A stretch of DNA of 16,283 nt, from contig JAEYNO010000207.1 of NCBI GenBank assembly GCA_023412515.1, positions 1 to 16,283 of the forward strand, in the 5' to 3' direction. The translations under genes and the position numbers were made by a program. The notes below the pieces were generated by a model. That model made no database searches and had not been told where the DNA came from. It saw nothing but the letters and a program-made list of their open reading frames with translations. This document shows positions 1 to 6,989 of this stretch, one piece after another (within the stretch, counting starts at the first letter, position 1; each line of letters starts with the position of its first letter). The DNA comes from Actinomycetes bacterium (lineage in GTDB: Bacteria > Actinomycetota > Actinomycetes > Actinomycetales > Cellulomonadaceae).

Positions 1-422
1 AGCTCGACCGACGCGGCGGCGACGTGCGACGACACCTCGACCGCCTGGTCGACGACCTGGTCGCGCACCTCCTGCTGCCCGGCGAGCGCCGCGGCGGCGC
101 CGGCGAGCTGCTCGCGCGAGCCGTCGATGCGCCGCGCGCCGCCGCGGAACGTGCCCGGCAGGCCGCGCGTGAGCAGCTGCCGGTGGTAGCGGCCGTGCGA
201 CGCGGCCTCGAGCGTCGCGCCGGACTCGCGCACGTAGGCGTCGACGACGTCGAGCACGCGGTTGAGCGCCGTGCGCAGGTCCTCGAGCTCGGGGCCGACC
301 TCCGGCACGCGGCGCTCGAGGTCGCCGTCGGCCGCGGCGTGCAGCACCTGCGTGATGAGGTCGAGCGTCGCGAACGGGACGCCGCTCGGCGCCGCGTCGG
401 CGACGGGTGCGCGTCGTGCCAC
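1..422 (-). CDS. Methyl-accepting chemotaxis protein, N-terminal part (runs off left edge)
   Basis: About 140 residues are visible from a GTG start at 422. A GGGAGG ribosome-binding site sits just upstream, and the preceding PAS gene stops one base before the start (TGA-C-GTG), so the two are probably translated together. The visible part is hydrophilic and helical, with no signal peptide or membrane helix. It has a HAMP-like stretch around residues 25-50 (A-D-G-D-L-E-R-R-V-P followed by E-L-E-D-L), a second related stretch with G-R-Y-H-R-Q around residue 70, and then alanine-rich helix going into the presumed signalling coiled coil. This layout is usual for soluble chemotaxis transducers that sit beside an Aer-like PAS protein. 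The kinase-contacting hairpin lies outside the window, so the MCP call rests on the N-terminal pattern and the neighbour. Confidence 0.7.
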   Translation of the reverse strand, partial: MARRAPVADAAPSGVPFATLDLITQVLHAAADGDLERRVPEVGPELEDLRTALNRVLDVVDAYVRESGATLEAASHGRYHRQLLTRGLPGTFRGGARRIDGSREQLAGAAAALAGQQEVRDQVVDQAVEVSSHVAAASVE

Positions 423-423
423 G

Positions 424-972
424 TCAGGCCTCCCGCTCGGAGTCGGAGATGATCGACCACACCAGCTCGTCGTACGTCGTGCCGGCGGCCGCGAGGTGCT
501 CGCGCAGCGCCGCCGTCGACGCCGCGACGGCGGCCTTCGCGGTGGGCTGCGCGCGCTCGACCTCGAGCAGCCGGCGGTACAGCGGCCGCACCGCGGCGAC
601 CGCCGCGGGCTGCGGCCAGCGCCGGTTGGAGTGGTGCCCGACGATCGACCCGTCGGGCCCGAACGTGGGCGTCACGTGCGCGAGCACCCAGTACGACGAC
701 CCGTCCGCCGCGAGGTTGAGCACGTAGGCGAACACCTCGTCGCCCGCGCCGATCGCGTCCCACAGCACCTGGAACACGGCGCGCGGCATGTCGGGGTGCC
801 GGATGACGTTGTGGGGCCGGCCCAGCAGGTCGGCCTCGGTGTACCCGCTGACGCGCAGGAACACGTCGTTGGCGTACGTGATCCGGCCCCGGGGGTCGGT
901 CTTGGAGACGATGATCTCGTCCCGTCCGAACGTGCGCTCGACCCCGCTGGGCACCACCGGCACCGCGTGCAT
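424..972 (-). CDS. Aer-like PAS domain sensor protein
   Basis: A 182-aa soluble protein. The ATG at 972 is chosen over upstream in-frame codons because GAGAGG lies at good spacing before it and the PAS domain begins directly after it. Residues 13-115 form one PAS domain with the landmarks of the aerotaxis receptor Aer: I-T-Y-A-N-D (31-36), S-G-Y-T (42-45), and G-R-P-H-N-V-I-R-H-P-D-M-P (51-63), followed by Y-W-V (94-96). In Aer this domain binds FAD and reports redox or oxygen state, so a flavin or similar cofactor is likely but not shown. The C-terminal 65 residues are helical and carry no output domain. The methyl-accepting partner is encoded separately one base downstream, so the two look like a split energy-taxis receptor. 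Confidence 0.85.
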   Translation of the reverse strand: MHAVPVVPSGVERTFGRDEIIVSKTDPRGRITYANDVFLRVSGYTEADLLGRPHNVIRHPDMPRAVFQVLWDAIGAGDEVFAYVLNLAADGSSYWVLAHVTPTFGPDGSIVGHHSNRRWPQPAAVAAVRPLYRRLLEVERAQPTAKAAVAASTAALREHLAAAGTTYDELVWSIISDSEREA

Positions 973-1160
973 GCGACCGCCTCTCCGTGGTCGGGCGCCT
1001 CCCGGCCGGTGGGTCCATCGGCAGCGCGCGTGCCCGCAGGAGGGGACGTAAGTCCACTTCACCCGGGGTTCACCCGATCTTCTTGGACACACGTCCAGGG
1101 CCGTCGTCACCCGGGACCTCACCCCGGCCGTCCGCGACGCCGCGTGGCAGGATCGGGGAC
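973..1160. promoter_or_regulatory. Divergent intergenic region with phased direct repeat
   Basis: This 188-bp gap separates the minus-strand PAS gene from the plus-strand hydrolase and must hold both promoters. The octamer TTCACCCG occurs twice, at 1058-1065 and 1069-1076, 11 bp apart, which is about one helical turn and could be a regulator site. No clear -35/-10 pair for the PAS gene was found, and I could not fit a convincing flagellar-type sigma factor promoter. Confidence 0.3.
1148..1153 (+). promoter_or_regulatory. Candidate -10 element of a leaderless hydrolase transcript
   Basis: CAGGAT lies seven bases before the GTG at 1161. It fits the actinobacterial -10 pattern (TANNNT) except for its first base. 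At this distance transcription would begin at or next to the start codon, giving a leaderless mRNA. No convincing Shine-Dalgarno sequence is present. Confidence 0.4.
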
Positions 1161-2159
1161 GTGGCCGACGACGACGCGCGCCCGAGGCGCGACCTGTGGG
1201 ACCGCGAGACGTCCGACGTGCTCGGCGACCGCTGGCGTTCGCGCACGCTGCACCTGCGGCCCGACGACGTCGCGCGCCGCACCGGCGTCGCCCCGGTCGC
1301 GACGCTCGTGCGCCGCGTGCCCGACGCCGAGCCGTCGCGACGCGCCGTGCTGTACCTGCACGGGTTCGTCGACTACTTCTTCCAGACGCACGTGGGCGAC
1401 GCGCTCGCCGCGGCGGGCTGGGACACGTACGCGCTCGACCTGCGCGACCACGGCCGGTCGATCCGGCCGGGGCGACCGCCCAACGAGACGACCGACCTGG
1501 GCGTCTACGCGCAGGAGATCGACGCGGCCGTGCGCGCCGTGCGCCTCGACCACGACAAGGTCGTGCTGCTCGGCCACTCGACCGGGGGCCTCACGGCCGC
1601 GCTGTGGGCCGACGCGCGACGCGGGCTGGGGCTCGTCGACGCGCTCGTGCTCAACTCGCCGTGGCTCGACCTGCGCGGCTCGTGGGCCGAGCGCACGGTC
1701 GTGACGCGCGCGATCGACCGCGTGGGGCGCGTCGCGCCGCAGGTCCGGCTGCGCAGCCTCGCACCGCACTACGGCCGTGCGCTGCACGCCGCGACGGGCG
1801 GCGAGTGGGAGTACGACCTGACGTGGAAGCCGCACGAGGGCTTCCCGGTGCGCGCGGGGTTCGTGCGCACCGTGCGCCGCGGGCACGCGCGCGTGGCCCG
1901 CGGGCTCGCGATCGACGTACCCGTGCTGGTGCTCGCGTCCGACGCCGCGGGGCCCGACGACGTCGAGCACGACGCGCTGCTGTCGACCGACTCCGTGCTC
2001 GACCCCGCGCAGATCGCGGCGCGCGCGCACCTGCTGGGGACCGACGTGACGTTCGTCGAGGTGCCGGGCGGTGCGCACGACCTCGCCCTGTCGGCTCCCG
2101 ACGTGCGCGAGCGGTACCTGCGCGAGGTCGTGACGTTCCTGCAGGAGCGCGTCGGCTGA
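1161..2159 (+). CDS. Alpha/beta hydrolase (serine hydrolase / lysophospholipase-like)
   Basis: A 332-aa cytoplasmic protein with no signal peptide. The fold is shown by the oxyanion-hole motif L-H-G-F (66-69), the nucleophile elbow G-H-S-T-G-G (138-143, Ser140), and a late histidine in G-G-A-H-D-L (303-308, His306). The acid is probably an aspartate in the 267-281 region, after strand V-P-V-L-V-L-A-S. The cap between about residues 170 and 245 is typical of monoglyceride-lipase or lysophospholipase-like members, but the substrate cannot be read from sequence. The GTG at 1161 is preferred over upstream in-frame codons because homologous-looking sequence begins here and a -10-like element sits just before it. 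It converges with the CDF gene and is probably monocistronic. Confidence 0.82.
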   Translation: MADDDARPRRDLWDRETSDVLGDRWRSRTLHLRPDDVARRTGVAPVATLVRRVPDAEPSRRAVLYLHGFVDYFFQTHVGDALAAAGWDTYALDLRDHGRSIRPGRPPNETTDLGVYAQEIDAAVRAVRLDHDKVVLLGHSTGGLTAALWADARRGLGLVDALVLNSPWLDLRGSWAERTVVTRAIDRVGRVAPQVRLRSLAPHYGRALHAATGGEWEYDLTWKPHEGFPVRAGFVRTVRRGHARVARGLAIDVPVLVLASDAAGPDDVEHDALLSTDSVLDPAQIAARAHLLGTDVTFVEVPGGAHDLALSAPDVRERYLREVVTFLQERVG

Positions 2160-2169
2160 GATCGTCGGG

Positions 2170-2193
2170 CCGTCGGGGCGGCGACCCCGTCGG
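2170..2193. terminator. Imperfect hairpin between convergent genes
   Basis: Arms CCGTCGGGG (2170-2178) and CCCCGTCGG (2185-2193) pair at eight of nine positions (one T-T mismatch) around a six-base loop. The hairpin fills the 35-bp gap between two convergent stop codons, so it could end transcription from both sides. There is no U-tract, as is common in high-GC actinobacteria. Confidence 0.45.
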
Positions 2194-2194
2194 T

Positions 2195-3241
2195 TCAGGC
2201 GGGCGGCGGCACGAGCGACGGCTCGTGCGGCTCGGCCAGCGACAGCACGACGCCGACGACGCCGGGGATCGCGCGCACGTCCCGCTCGACCTGCGCGAGC
2301 AGGTGCGACGCCTCCTCCTCCCCCGGGTCGCCCACGAGGTCGACGGCCCCGGTGAGCAGCACGCGCCGCGCGCCGACGACCTCGATGTGCAGCTGCGTCA
2401 CGCGCGCGACCTGCGGCAGCGCGAGCAGGCGCCGCAGCGCCGCGGCCTGCAGCACGGGGTCCACGGTCTCGCCGACCAGGAAGCGCAGGTTGCGGCCGAT
2501 GAGCACGAACGCGACGTACCCGAGCAGCAGCCCGACGAGGATCGACCCGACCGCGTCGGGCACGCTCGAGCCCGTGACCTCGTGCGCCGCGATGCCCGCG
2601 GCGGCGATGACGATGCCGACCAGCGCGGCCGCGTCCTCGAAGAACACGGCCCGCACGGTCGGGTCGGACGTCGCGAGCACCTGCTCCAGCAGGCCCCGCT
2701 CGCGGCGGCGCGCCTCGGCGCGGGACTGCCGCCACGCCTGCACGAACGACACCGACTCGAGCACGAACGCGATCGCGAGCACCAGGTACGCGACCGGGAA
2801 GTCCGTCGCCGGCTCGGGGTGGATCAGCTCCTGCACGCCGTGCGTGACCGACACCCCCGCCCCGACCGCGAACAGCCCGATCGCCGCGAACATCGACCAC
2901 ACGTAGACCTCGCGGCCGTACCCGAAGGGGTGCGCGGCGTCCGGGGCGCGGGCGGCACGGCGCTGCGCGACCAGCAGGAACACCTCGTTGCCGGTGTCCG
3001 CCCACGAGTGCGCGGCCTCGGCGAGCATCGACGCCGCACCCGTCAGCACGGCCGCGACCGTCTTGGCGACGGCGACGAGCGCGTTGGCCGCGAGCGCGAG
3101 GACGACCGTGAGCGTGGACTCGCCGCCCGGCTCGTCGTCGACGGGCGGCGTGAGGGCGTCGAGCGCGTCACCGGCCCCGTCCGCGCTCGCGGCGCCGTCG
3201 GCGGCGCTCTCGGGCGGCGACGGGCGCGTGACGTCGGTCAT
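2195..3241 (-). CDS. Cation diffusion facilitator (CDF) transporter, SLC30A9-like
   Basis: A 348-aa inner-membrane protein starting at the ATG at 3241, with AGGA just upstream. After a 40-residue acidic, disordered N-terminus come about six helices (roughly 43-68, 72-93, 113-133, 150-170, 198-219, 228-248) and a cytoplasmic metal-sensing-like domain (about 262-338). The helix-2 signature H-S-W-A-D-T-G-N (78-85) gives His78 and Asp82. The H-P-F-G-Y-G-R loop (104-110) is diagnostic of the family. In helix 5 the metal pair is Glu202-Asp203 rather than the H-x-x-x-D of zinc exporters such as YiiP, which points to the SLC30A9-like branch. CDF proteins export Zn2+, Mn2+ or Fe2+ by proton antiport; the metal here is uncertain. 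Confidence 0.9.
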   Translation of the reverse strand: MTDVTRPSPPESAADGAASADGAGDALDALTPPVDDEPGGESTLTVVLALAANALVAVAKTVAAVLTGAASMLAEAAHSWADTGNEVFLLVAQRRAARAPDAAHPFGYGREVYVWSMFAAIGLFAVGAGVSVTHGVQELIHPEPATDFPVAYLVLAIAFVLESVSFVQAWRQSRAEARRRERGLLEQVLATSDPTVRAVFFEDAAALVGIVIAAAGIAAHEVTGSSVPDAVGSILVGLLLGYVAFVLIGRNLRFLVGETVDPVLQAAALRRLLALPQVARVTQLHIEVVGARRVLLTGAVDLVGDPGEEEASHLLAQVERDVRAIPGVVGVVLSLAEPHEPSLVPPPA

Positions 3242-3349
3242 GGTCCTGGCGTAGCACGCGGACCCGTGGTGCGCGACGCGGGCGCGGGTGGTTGGCTGTG
3301 CTCCGCCGCCGCGGTCCCGCGCCGGCCGTCGACCCGCAGGAGCCGTGCC

Positions 3350-4126
3350 GTGACCCTGAGCCCCAGCCCGTGGCCCGCCGGCGTCCCCGGCTGGGCGGAC
3401 ATGGTCGTCACGGAGCTCGCGCCCACGCAGCGGTTCTACGGCGGTCTCCTGGGCTGGCAGTTCGTGGTGGGCGGGCCCGAGACCGGCGGGTACGTCACGG
3501 CGACGCTCGACGGCTGCGCGGTCGCGGGCCTCGCGGTCGCCGACGTGCCGAGCCCCGCCGGGTGGTGCGTGTACCTCGCGACAGACGACGTCAGCGCGAC
3601 CACCGCGCGGGCCGTCGAGGCCGGCGCGACCGTCGTCATGGGCCCCACCACCGAGCTCGACCTGGGCCGCCGCGCGGTGCTCATCGACCCGACCGGTGCC
3701 ACCATCGGGCTGTGGGAGTCCGGCCGGCAGACCGGCTGGGAGGTCACCGACGTGCCCGGCGCGTTCGTGTGGGCCGAGCAGATGTCGCACGACCCGGCCG
3801 CCGCGCGCCGCTTCTACACGGCGCTGTTCGGGTACGAGCAGCAGGACATGAGCGCCCCCGACTTCACGTACACGTCGCTCGGGATCGGCGGATCGCCCGC
3901 CGCGGGCGTCGGCGGCTACGGGCCCGGCGCGGGCGACGTGCCCGCCGCGTGGACCTGGTACGTCGCGGTCGAGGACGCCGACGCGATCGCGCCCCTGGTC
4001 GCGTCGCTCGGCGGCGAGGTCGTCAGCGGCCCCGAGGACACGCCCTACGGGCGCGTACTGCTGGTCCGCGGGCCGGCCGGCGAGGTCCTCGCGCTGGTCG
4101 AGCAGGCGGACGACGCGAGCGCCTGA
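3350..4126 (+). CDS. Two-domain glyoxalase/VOC family protein (CFP32-like)
   Basis: A 258-aa cytoplasmic protein. The GTG at 3350 is supported by AGGAG seven bases upstream. It holds two vicinal-oxygen-chelate domains, about residues 12-125 and 136-253. Each opens with the paired pattern W-A-D/E then F-Y-G/T-x-L-x-G (W15-A16-D17 with F29-Y30; W141-A142-E143 with F155-Y156). The first domain ends with D-P-T-G-A-T-I-G-L-W-E and the second with G-P-A-G-E-V-L-A-L-V-E, the usual C-terminal strand with a metal-ligand glutamate. Length and layout match the mycobacterial CFP32 (Rv0577) group, whose members have been linked to methylglyoxal or small-molecule binding. The reaction is unknown. The gene is divergent from the CDF gene across 108 bp. 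Confidence 0.85.
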   Translation: MTLSPSPWPAGVPGWADMVVTELAPTQRFYGGLLGWQFVVGGPETGGYVTATLDGCAVAGLAVADVPSPAGWCVYLATDDVSATTARAVEAGATVVMGPTTELDLGRRAVLIDPTGATIGLWESGRQTGWEVTDVPGAFVWAEQMSHDPAAARRFYTALFGYEQQDMSAPDFTYTSLGIGGSPAAGVGGYGPGAGDVPAAWTWYVAVEDADAIAPLVASLGGEVVSGPEDTPYGRVLLVRGPAGEVLALVEQADDASA

Positions 4127-4351
4127 CGTCCGTCCCACCCGCAGGCGCGGTCAGCGTGCCGCCTGACCAGGTGCGTCCGCGTGGTCCGTGCAAGTCCGAC
4201 GGCCGTGCCGTCGCGTGCTGCACCGCACGGGCCCGGCACTCGGGTGAACCTGTGGAAAACGCCCACGGAGCCCTTCCCGCCCTGGCTACCGTCACCGCCG
4301 TCGAAACGAGTCGTCGCGCGGGAGACCGCCGGCCGGACGAAGGACGGGACC
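4127..4351 (+). promoter_or_regulatory. Leader region of the T7SS operon
   Basis: This 225-bp non-coding stretch separates the VOC gene from the first WXG100 gene. A 6-bp perfect hairpin, GGTCAG (4149-4154) with CTGACC (4163-4168), may help end VOC transcription. TACCGT at 4287-4292 fits the actinobacterial -10 pattern about 60 bases before the ATG, but no good -35 is seen. The operon promoter should lie here; its exact position is a guess. Confidence 0.35.
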
Positions 4352-4645
4352 ATGGCGAACCTCAATGTCACCTACCAGGAGATGCGTGACGCGGCGACGC
4401 GGCTGACCTCCGGCCAGGACGAGATCACCACCAAGCTCAACGAGCTCAAGGCGTTCATCGAGTCGCTCATCTCCTCGGGATTCGTCACGGACCAGGCGTC
4501 CGTCGCGTTCGGGGAGTCGTACCGGCAGTTCACGCAGGGCGCGACCGACACGGTGTCGGCGCTCACCAGCCTGGGCCAGTACCTGACGTCCGCCGCGACG
4601 ACCCTCGAGGACGCGGACGCCCAGCTCGCCGCCGGTCTGCGCTGA
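4352..4645 (+). CDS. WXG100-family T7SS substrate (EsxA-like), WXG turn degenerate
   Basis: A 97-aa acidic, all-helical protein with no signal peptide, the typical size of ESAT-6/EsxA proteins that leave the cell as helical-hairpin dimers through type VII secretion. AAGGA lies seven bases before the ATG. Helix one covers about residues 6-40 and helix two about 46-92. The central turn reads S-S-G-F (41-44), with the usual W-x-G reduced to a glycine and a phenylalanine. The pattern F-V-T-D-x-A-S-x-A-F that follows is characteristic of a tryptophan-less actinobacterial WXG100 subfamily. It opens the operon and precedes a strong hairpin that could leave it expressed above the downstream genes. 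It could serve as structural co-substrate of the EccC ATPase or as partner of the next protein. Confidence 0.88.
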   Translation: MANLNVTYQEMRDAATRLTSGQDEITTKLNELKAFIESLISSGFVTDQASVAFGESYRQFTQGATDTVSALTSLGQYLTSAATTLEDADAQLAAGLR

Positions 4646-4652
4646 CCACCGC

Positions 4653-4687
4653 GGCCTCCGCCGGCACCCCTCCCGCCGGCGGAGGCC
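4653..4687 (+). terminator. 13-bp perfect stem-loop between the two small T7SS genes
   Basis: GGCCTCCGCCGGC (4653-4665) pairs perfectly with 4675-4687 around a nine-base loop. There is no U-tract. It lies seven bases after the WXG100 stop and about 40 bases before the next start, inside what otherwise looks like one operon. It could be a partial terminator or an mRNA-stabilising element favouring the first gene. Confidence 0.6.
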
Positions 4688-4729
4688 AGCGCGTCCGCGC
4701 GTCCCGACCACGCCGCCGAAGGGGGCCCC

Positions 4730-5020
4730 GTGAGCGGCAAGCTCAGCATCGACACCACCGTCCTGCGGGACGCGGGCACCAGCCTGCGTGCCGTCGCGCA
4801 GGAGTTCGACCAGGCGAACGCCCGCAGCTCGCGCGCCGCCGAGCACGTCGGCCACACCGGACTCGCCGCCGCGGTCGAGGACTTCGCGCACGGCTGGGAC
4901 GGCCGCCGCGCCAAGATCGTCGAGAACATCGCCGCGCTGTCGGACGCCTGCACGGGCATCGCCGACGGCTTCGAGGACCTCGACACCGAGCTCGCCGCCG
5001 CCCTGCGGGGTGAGGCGTGA
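4730..5020 (+). CDS. Small helical T7SS protein with W-D-G turn (WXG100/Lap-like)
   Basis: A 96-aa soluble helical protein. The GTG at 4730 has a GAAGGGGG stretch upstream. Two helices, about residues 8-53 and 60-92, flank the turn G-W-D-G (55-58), a true W-x-G, so the fold is probably the WXG100 hairpin even though the rest diverges from EsxA. It lies between the WXG100 gene and the putative effector. In Firmicutes, LXG effectors are preceded by two small helical partner proteins (Lap) that bind the effector's N-terminal helices, and this pair has that order and size. It may therefore be an effector-specific partner rather than a general EsxB. Its stop overlaps the effector start by four bases. 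Confidence 0.8.
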   Translation: MSGKLSIDTTVLRDAGTSLRAVAQEFDQANARSSRAAEHVGHTGLAAAVEDFAHGWDGRRAKIVENIAALSDACTGIADGFEDLDTELAAALRGEA

Positions 5021-6390
5021 GGACCACCTGCGTCTCGTGGTTCCCGCTCGCGAGCTCCGACCCCGTACCGGGTGACCCCGACGGGGTGCAGCGTGCCGCC
5101 GAGCGGTATGGCGAGGTAGCGGAGCACATCGACCGCGCGGTGGCGCGGATCACTGACATCACGACATCCGCAGACATGGAGTCACGCGCCGTCGGCGCGG
5201 TCAGGGAGCGAGCTGACGACATCGCGAAGGAGGTCTTGAAGGCCAAGGGCCGGTACGAGGGGATCGCCCAGGCGCTCGGCGAGTACGCCCGCTCGCTGCG
5301 TGCCGCGCAGCACGCCGCCGACGACCTGCTGGCGCGGGCCGTGGCGGTGCAGCACCGGATCGACGACGCGACCACCGAGCGCACCCTCGCCGCGCGCGCG
5401 TTGGCGAGCCTGGACCCGAGCGCGACAGACGCGGACAGGCGGCGTGTCCAGGGGCGCCTGTCGACCGCCCGCACGACCGTGAGCGACGCGGAGGTCGAGC
5501 TCCAGCACCTGCGGGACGAGCTCGAGCAGGTGGTGCGCGACCGCGACGCCGCCGCGCAACGGGCGATCGACGCCATCGGGTCGGCGCAGGCGGCCGACCG
5601 TCTCGACGACGGCTGGTGGCAGGACTGGGGGCTGGATCTCGCCCGGAGCGTGTCGGAGGTCGCGGGCAACGTCGCCGGAGCCTGCGGCATCGCGGCTCTG
5701 CTGCTGGGCTGGGTGCCGATCCTCGGGCAGGCACTCGCCCTCACTGCGGCGATCGCGGGTGCGCTGGCACTCGTGGCCGACATCGGCCTCGCGCTCGACG
5801 GTGAGCAGGACTGGGTGGCCGTCGCATTCGGCGTCGCCGGGATCGCGACCTTCGGCGCAGGTCACGCCCTCGCCCGAGGAGCGAACGTCCTGAGGACGTC
5901 GCTCAAGCCGACGGCGATGACAGCCAGACTTAAGACCTACAGATCGGGCAACGATGCAGTCAAGGCGGCCCTTTCGCACGTGAGTGCGATCAAGGCGGCG
6001 ATCGCCACACGGCCGAGCTCGGCACTGTCCCTCAAGGGCGCCTTTGCGAATGGGTGGCGCGCGGTGACCGACACCTACGCGCGCGCGTTCACGACGTCGC
6101 TCGCCCAGATCCGCGGGGCCGCATCGTCGTCCCAGCGTCTGCTCGCCGTCGCCGGGCACGGCGAACTCGTCACCGACACGAGCTGGTACGCCCTGCTCCA
6201 GGCAGCCACCCGACGCCCGGAGGCACTCGAGCAGATCGTGCCGCTGACCGCCCGCGGCTACCAGCTCCAGGCTCGGGCGCTCATGCTGGTCGGCGCCGAC
6301 GCGAGCCTGGCCGGGGAGTGGGTGACCGGCAAGATCGACGACGCGATGCGCCCACCAGGTCCCACCGCACGAGAGAGGCTCTCGCTGTGA
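5017..6390 (+). CDS. Putative T7SS-secreted effector with hydrophobic core domain
   Basis: A 457-aa protein starting at a GTG that overlaps the previous stop (GTGA). Residues 10-110 resemble the N-terminal T7SS secretion-signal domain of actinobacterial polymorphic toxins: a D-P-V-P-G-D-P start, then long helices rich in R-E-R-A-D-D and A-L-G-E-Y-A patterns. Residues about 112-192 form a charged coiled coil. After a W-W-x-x-W patch (200-204) come hydrophobic, glycine-rich segments at about 215-236, 239-260 and 266-285 with no signal peptide. The C-terminal 170 residues are mostly helical and match no toxin family I recognise, with no visible catalytic motif. DNA near 5900-6050 is less GC-rich than its surroundings. 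Secretion and toxicity are inferred; it could instead be a structural secreted protein. Confidence 0.65.
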   Translation: MRTTCVSWFPLASSDPVPGDPDGVQRAAERYGEVAEHIDRAVARITDITTSADMESRAVGAVRERADDIAKEVLKAKGRYEGIAQALGEYARSLRAAQHAADDLLARAVAVQHRIDDATTERTLAARALASLDPSATDADRRRVQGRLSTARTTVSDAEVELQHLRDELEQVVRDRDAAAQRAIDAIGSAQAADRLDDGWWQDWGLDLARSVSEVAGNVAGACGIAALLLGWVPILGQALALTAAIAGALALVADIGLALDGEQDWVAVAFGVAGIATFGAGHALARGANVLRTSLKPTAMTARLKTYRSGNDAVKAALSHVSAIKAAIATRPSSALSLKGAFANGWRAVTDTYARAFTTSLAQIRGAASSSQRLLAVAGHGELVTDTSWYALLQAATRRPEALEQIVPLTARGYQLQARALMLVGADASLAGEWVTGKIDDAMRPPGPTARERLSL

Positions 6391-6989
6391 CCGGATCCCC
6401 GACGCCGCGCCCGATCAGCGACGTCACCTGGACTCCACCGCCGCAGTGGGTCGGGTGGGTTCCGGGCGCCGCGCAGACCGACGCGGAGGCCCTGGCGACT
6501 CAGGTCACCGACGACTCTGTCGTCATTCGTGCCGTCGCGGCGGGCCTGCGCGCCCTGGACACCGCGTGGTCCGATCCCGCGGGTGCACCCGTCACCATGG
6601 GTGCGTGGCTCCCGCACCCGGCCGCGGGTGTGGTCGCGGGATCCCTGGTGATCCGCCTGATCTCGCCCGACCCCGATGGTCGCCTGAGCCCCGAGGCGCT
6701 GCTCGCGCTCGCGCAGGACCCTCCGCGTCGCAAGGGGCTACGCGTGCTGGAGTCCTCGGCAGCGCCGGGTCAGCTAGCGGCCGGGCCCGCGGTGCTGCTG
6801 GTCACCGACCTGACCGCGCGCTTCTCCCGACGCATCGTGCGCGAGTACACCTGGTTCGTCCTGCCACCAGGCACCGACGAGACCCTCATGTGCCAGTTCG
6901 AGACTGATCAGGCGTGGGCGTTCGAGCCCCTGGCGGACCAGACGAACCTCATCACCGACTCCCTCGTCGTCACGTTGGAGGACGCATGA
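6387..6989 (+). CDS. Conserved-looking T7SS-locus protein of unknown function
   Basis: A 200-aa soluble protein whose GTG overlaps the effector stop by four bases. No signal peptide, membrane helix or catalytic motif is seen. It alternates strand-like stretches (for example V-A-G-S-L-V-I-R-L-I at 83-92 and P-A-V-L-L-V-T-D-L at 134-142) with short helices. It ends with an aromatic strand E-Y-T-W-F-V-L-P-P-G-T (153-163), then a cysteine-containing strand and a final helix with D-S-L-V-V-T-L. The 214-aa protein at 9181-9825 shares this closing pattern (Y-W-V-E-P-x-G-T, strand, final helix), so the two may be distant paralogs, perhaps with a Mog1/PsbP-like fold. Position suggests a chaperone, adaptor or immunity role; none is proven. 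Confidence 0.6.
   Translation: MTGSPTPRPISDVTWTPPPQWVGWVPGAAQTDAEALATQVTDDSVVIRAVAAGLRALDTAWSDPAGAPVTMGAWLPHPAAGVVAGSLVIRLISPDPDGRLSPEALLALAQDPPRRKGLRVLESSAAPGQLAAGPAVLLVTDLTARFSRRIVREYTWFVLPPGTDETLMCQFETDQAWAFEPLADQTNLITDSLVVTLEDA

Noticed and set aside
1010..1030. Minus-strand GCCGATGG as a flagellar sigma factor -10 before the PAS gene
   Set aside because: No matching -35 (TAAA-type) was found at the required spacing, and only six of eight positions agree.
1196..4126. A 976-codon plus-strand frame that ends in the VOC domains
   Set aside because: Only the last 258 codons are real. The upstream part is arginine-rich shadow of the hydrolase and the antisense of the CDF gene, and a good ribosome-binding site precedes the GTG at 3350.
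4251..4259. TGTGGAAAA, one mismatch from a DnaA box
   Set aside because: It is a single site with no cluster, no AT-rich region and no origin genes nearby, so it is most likely chance.
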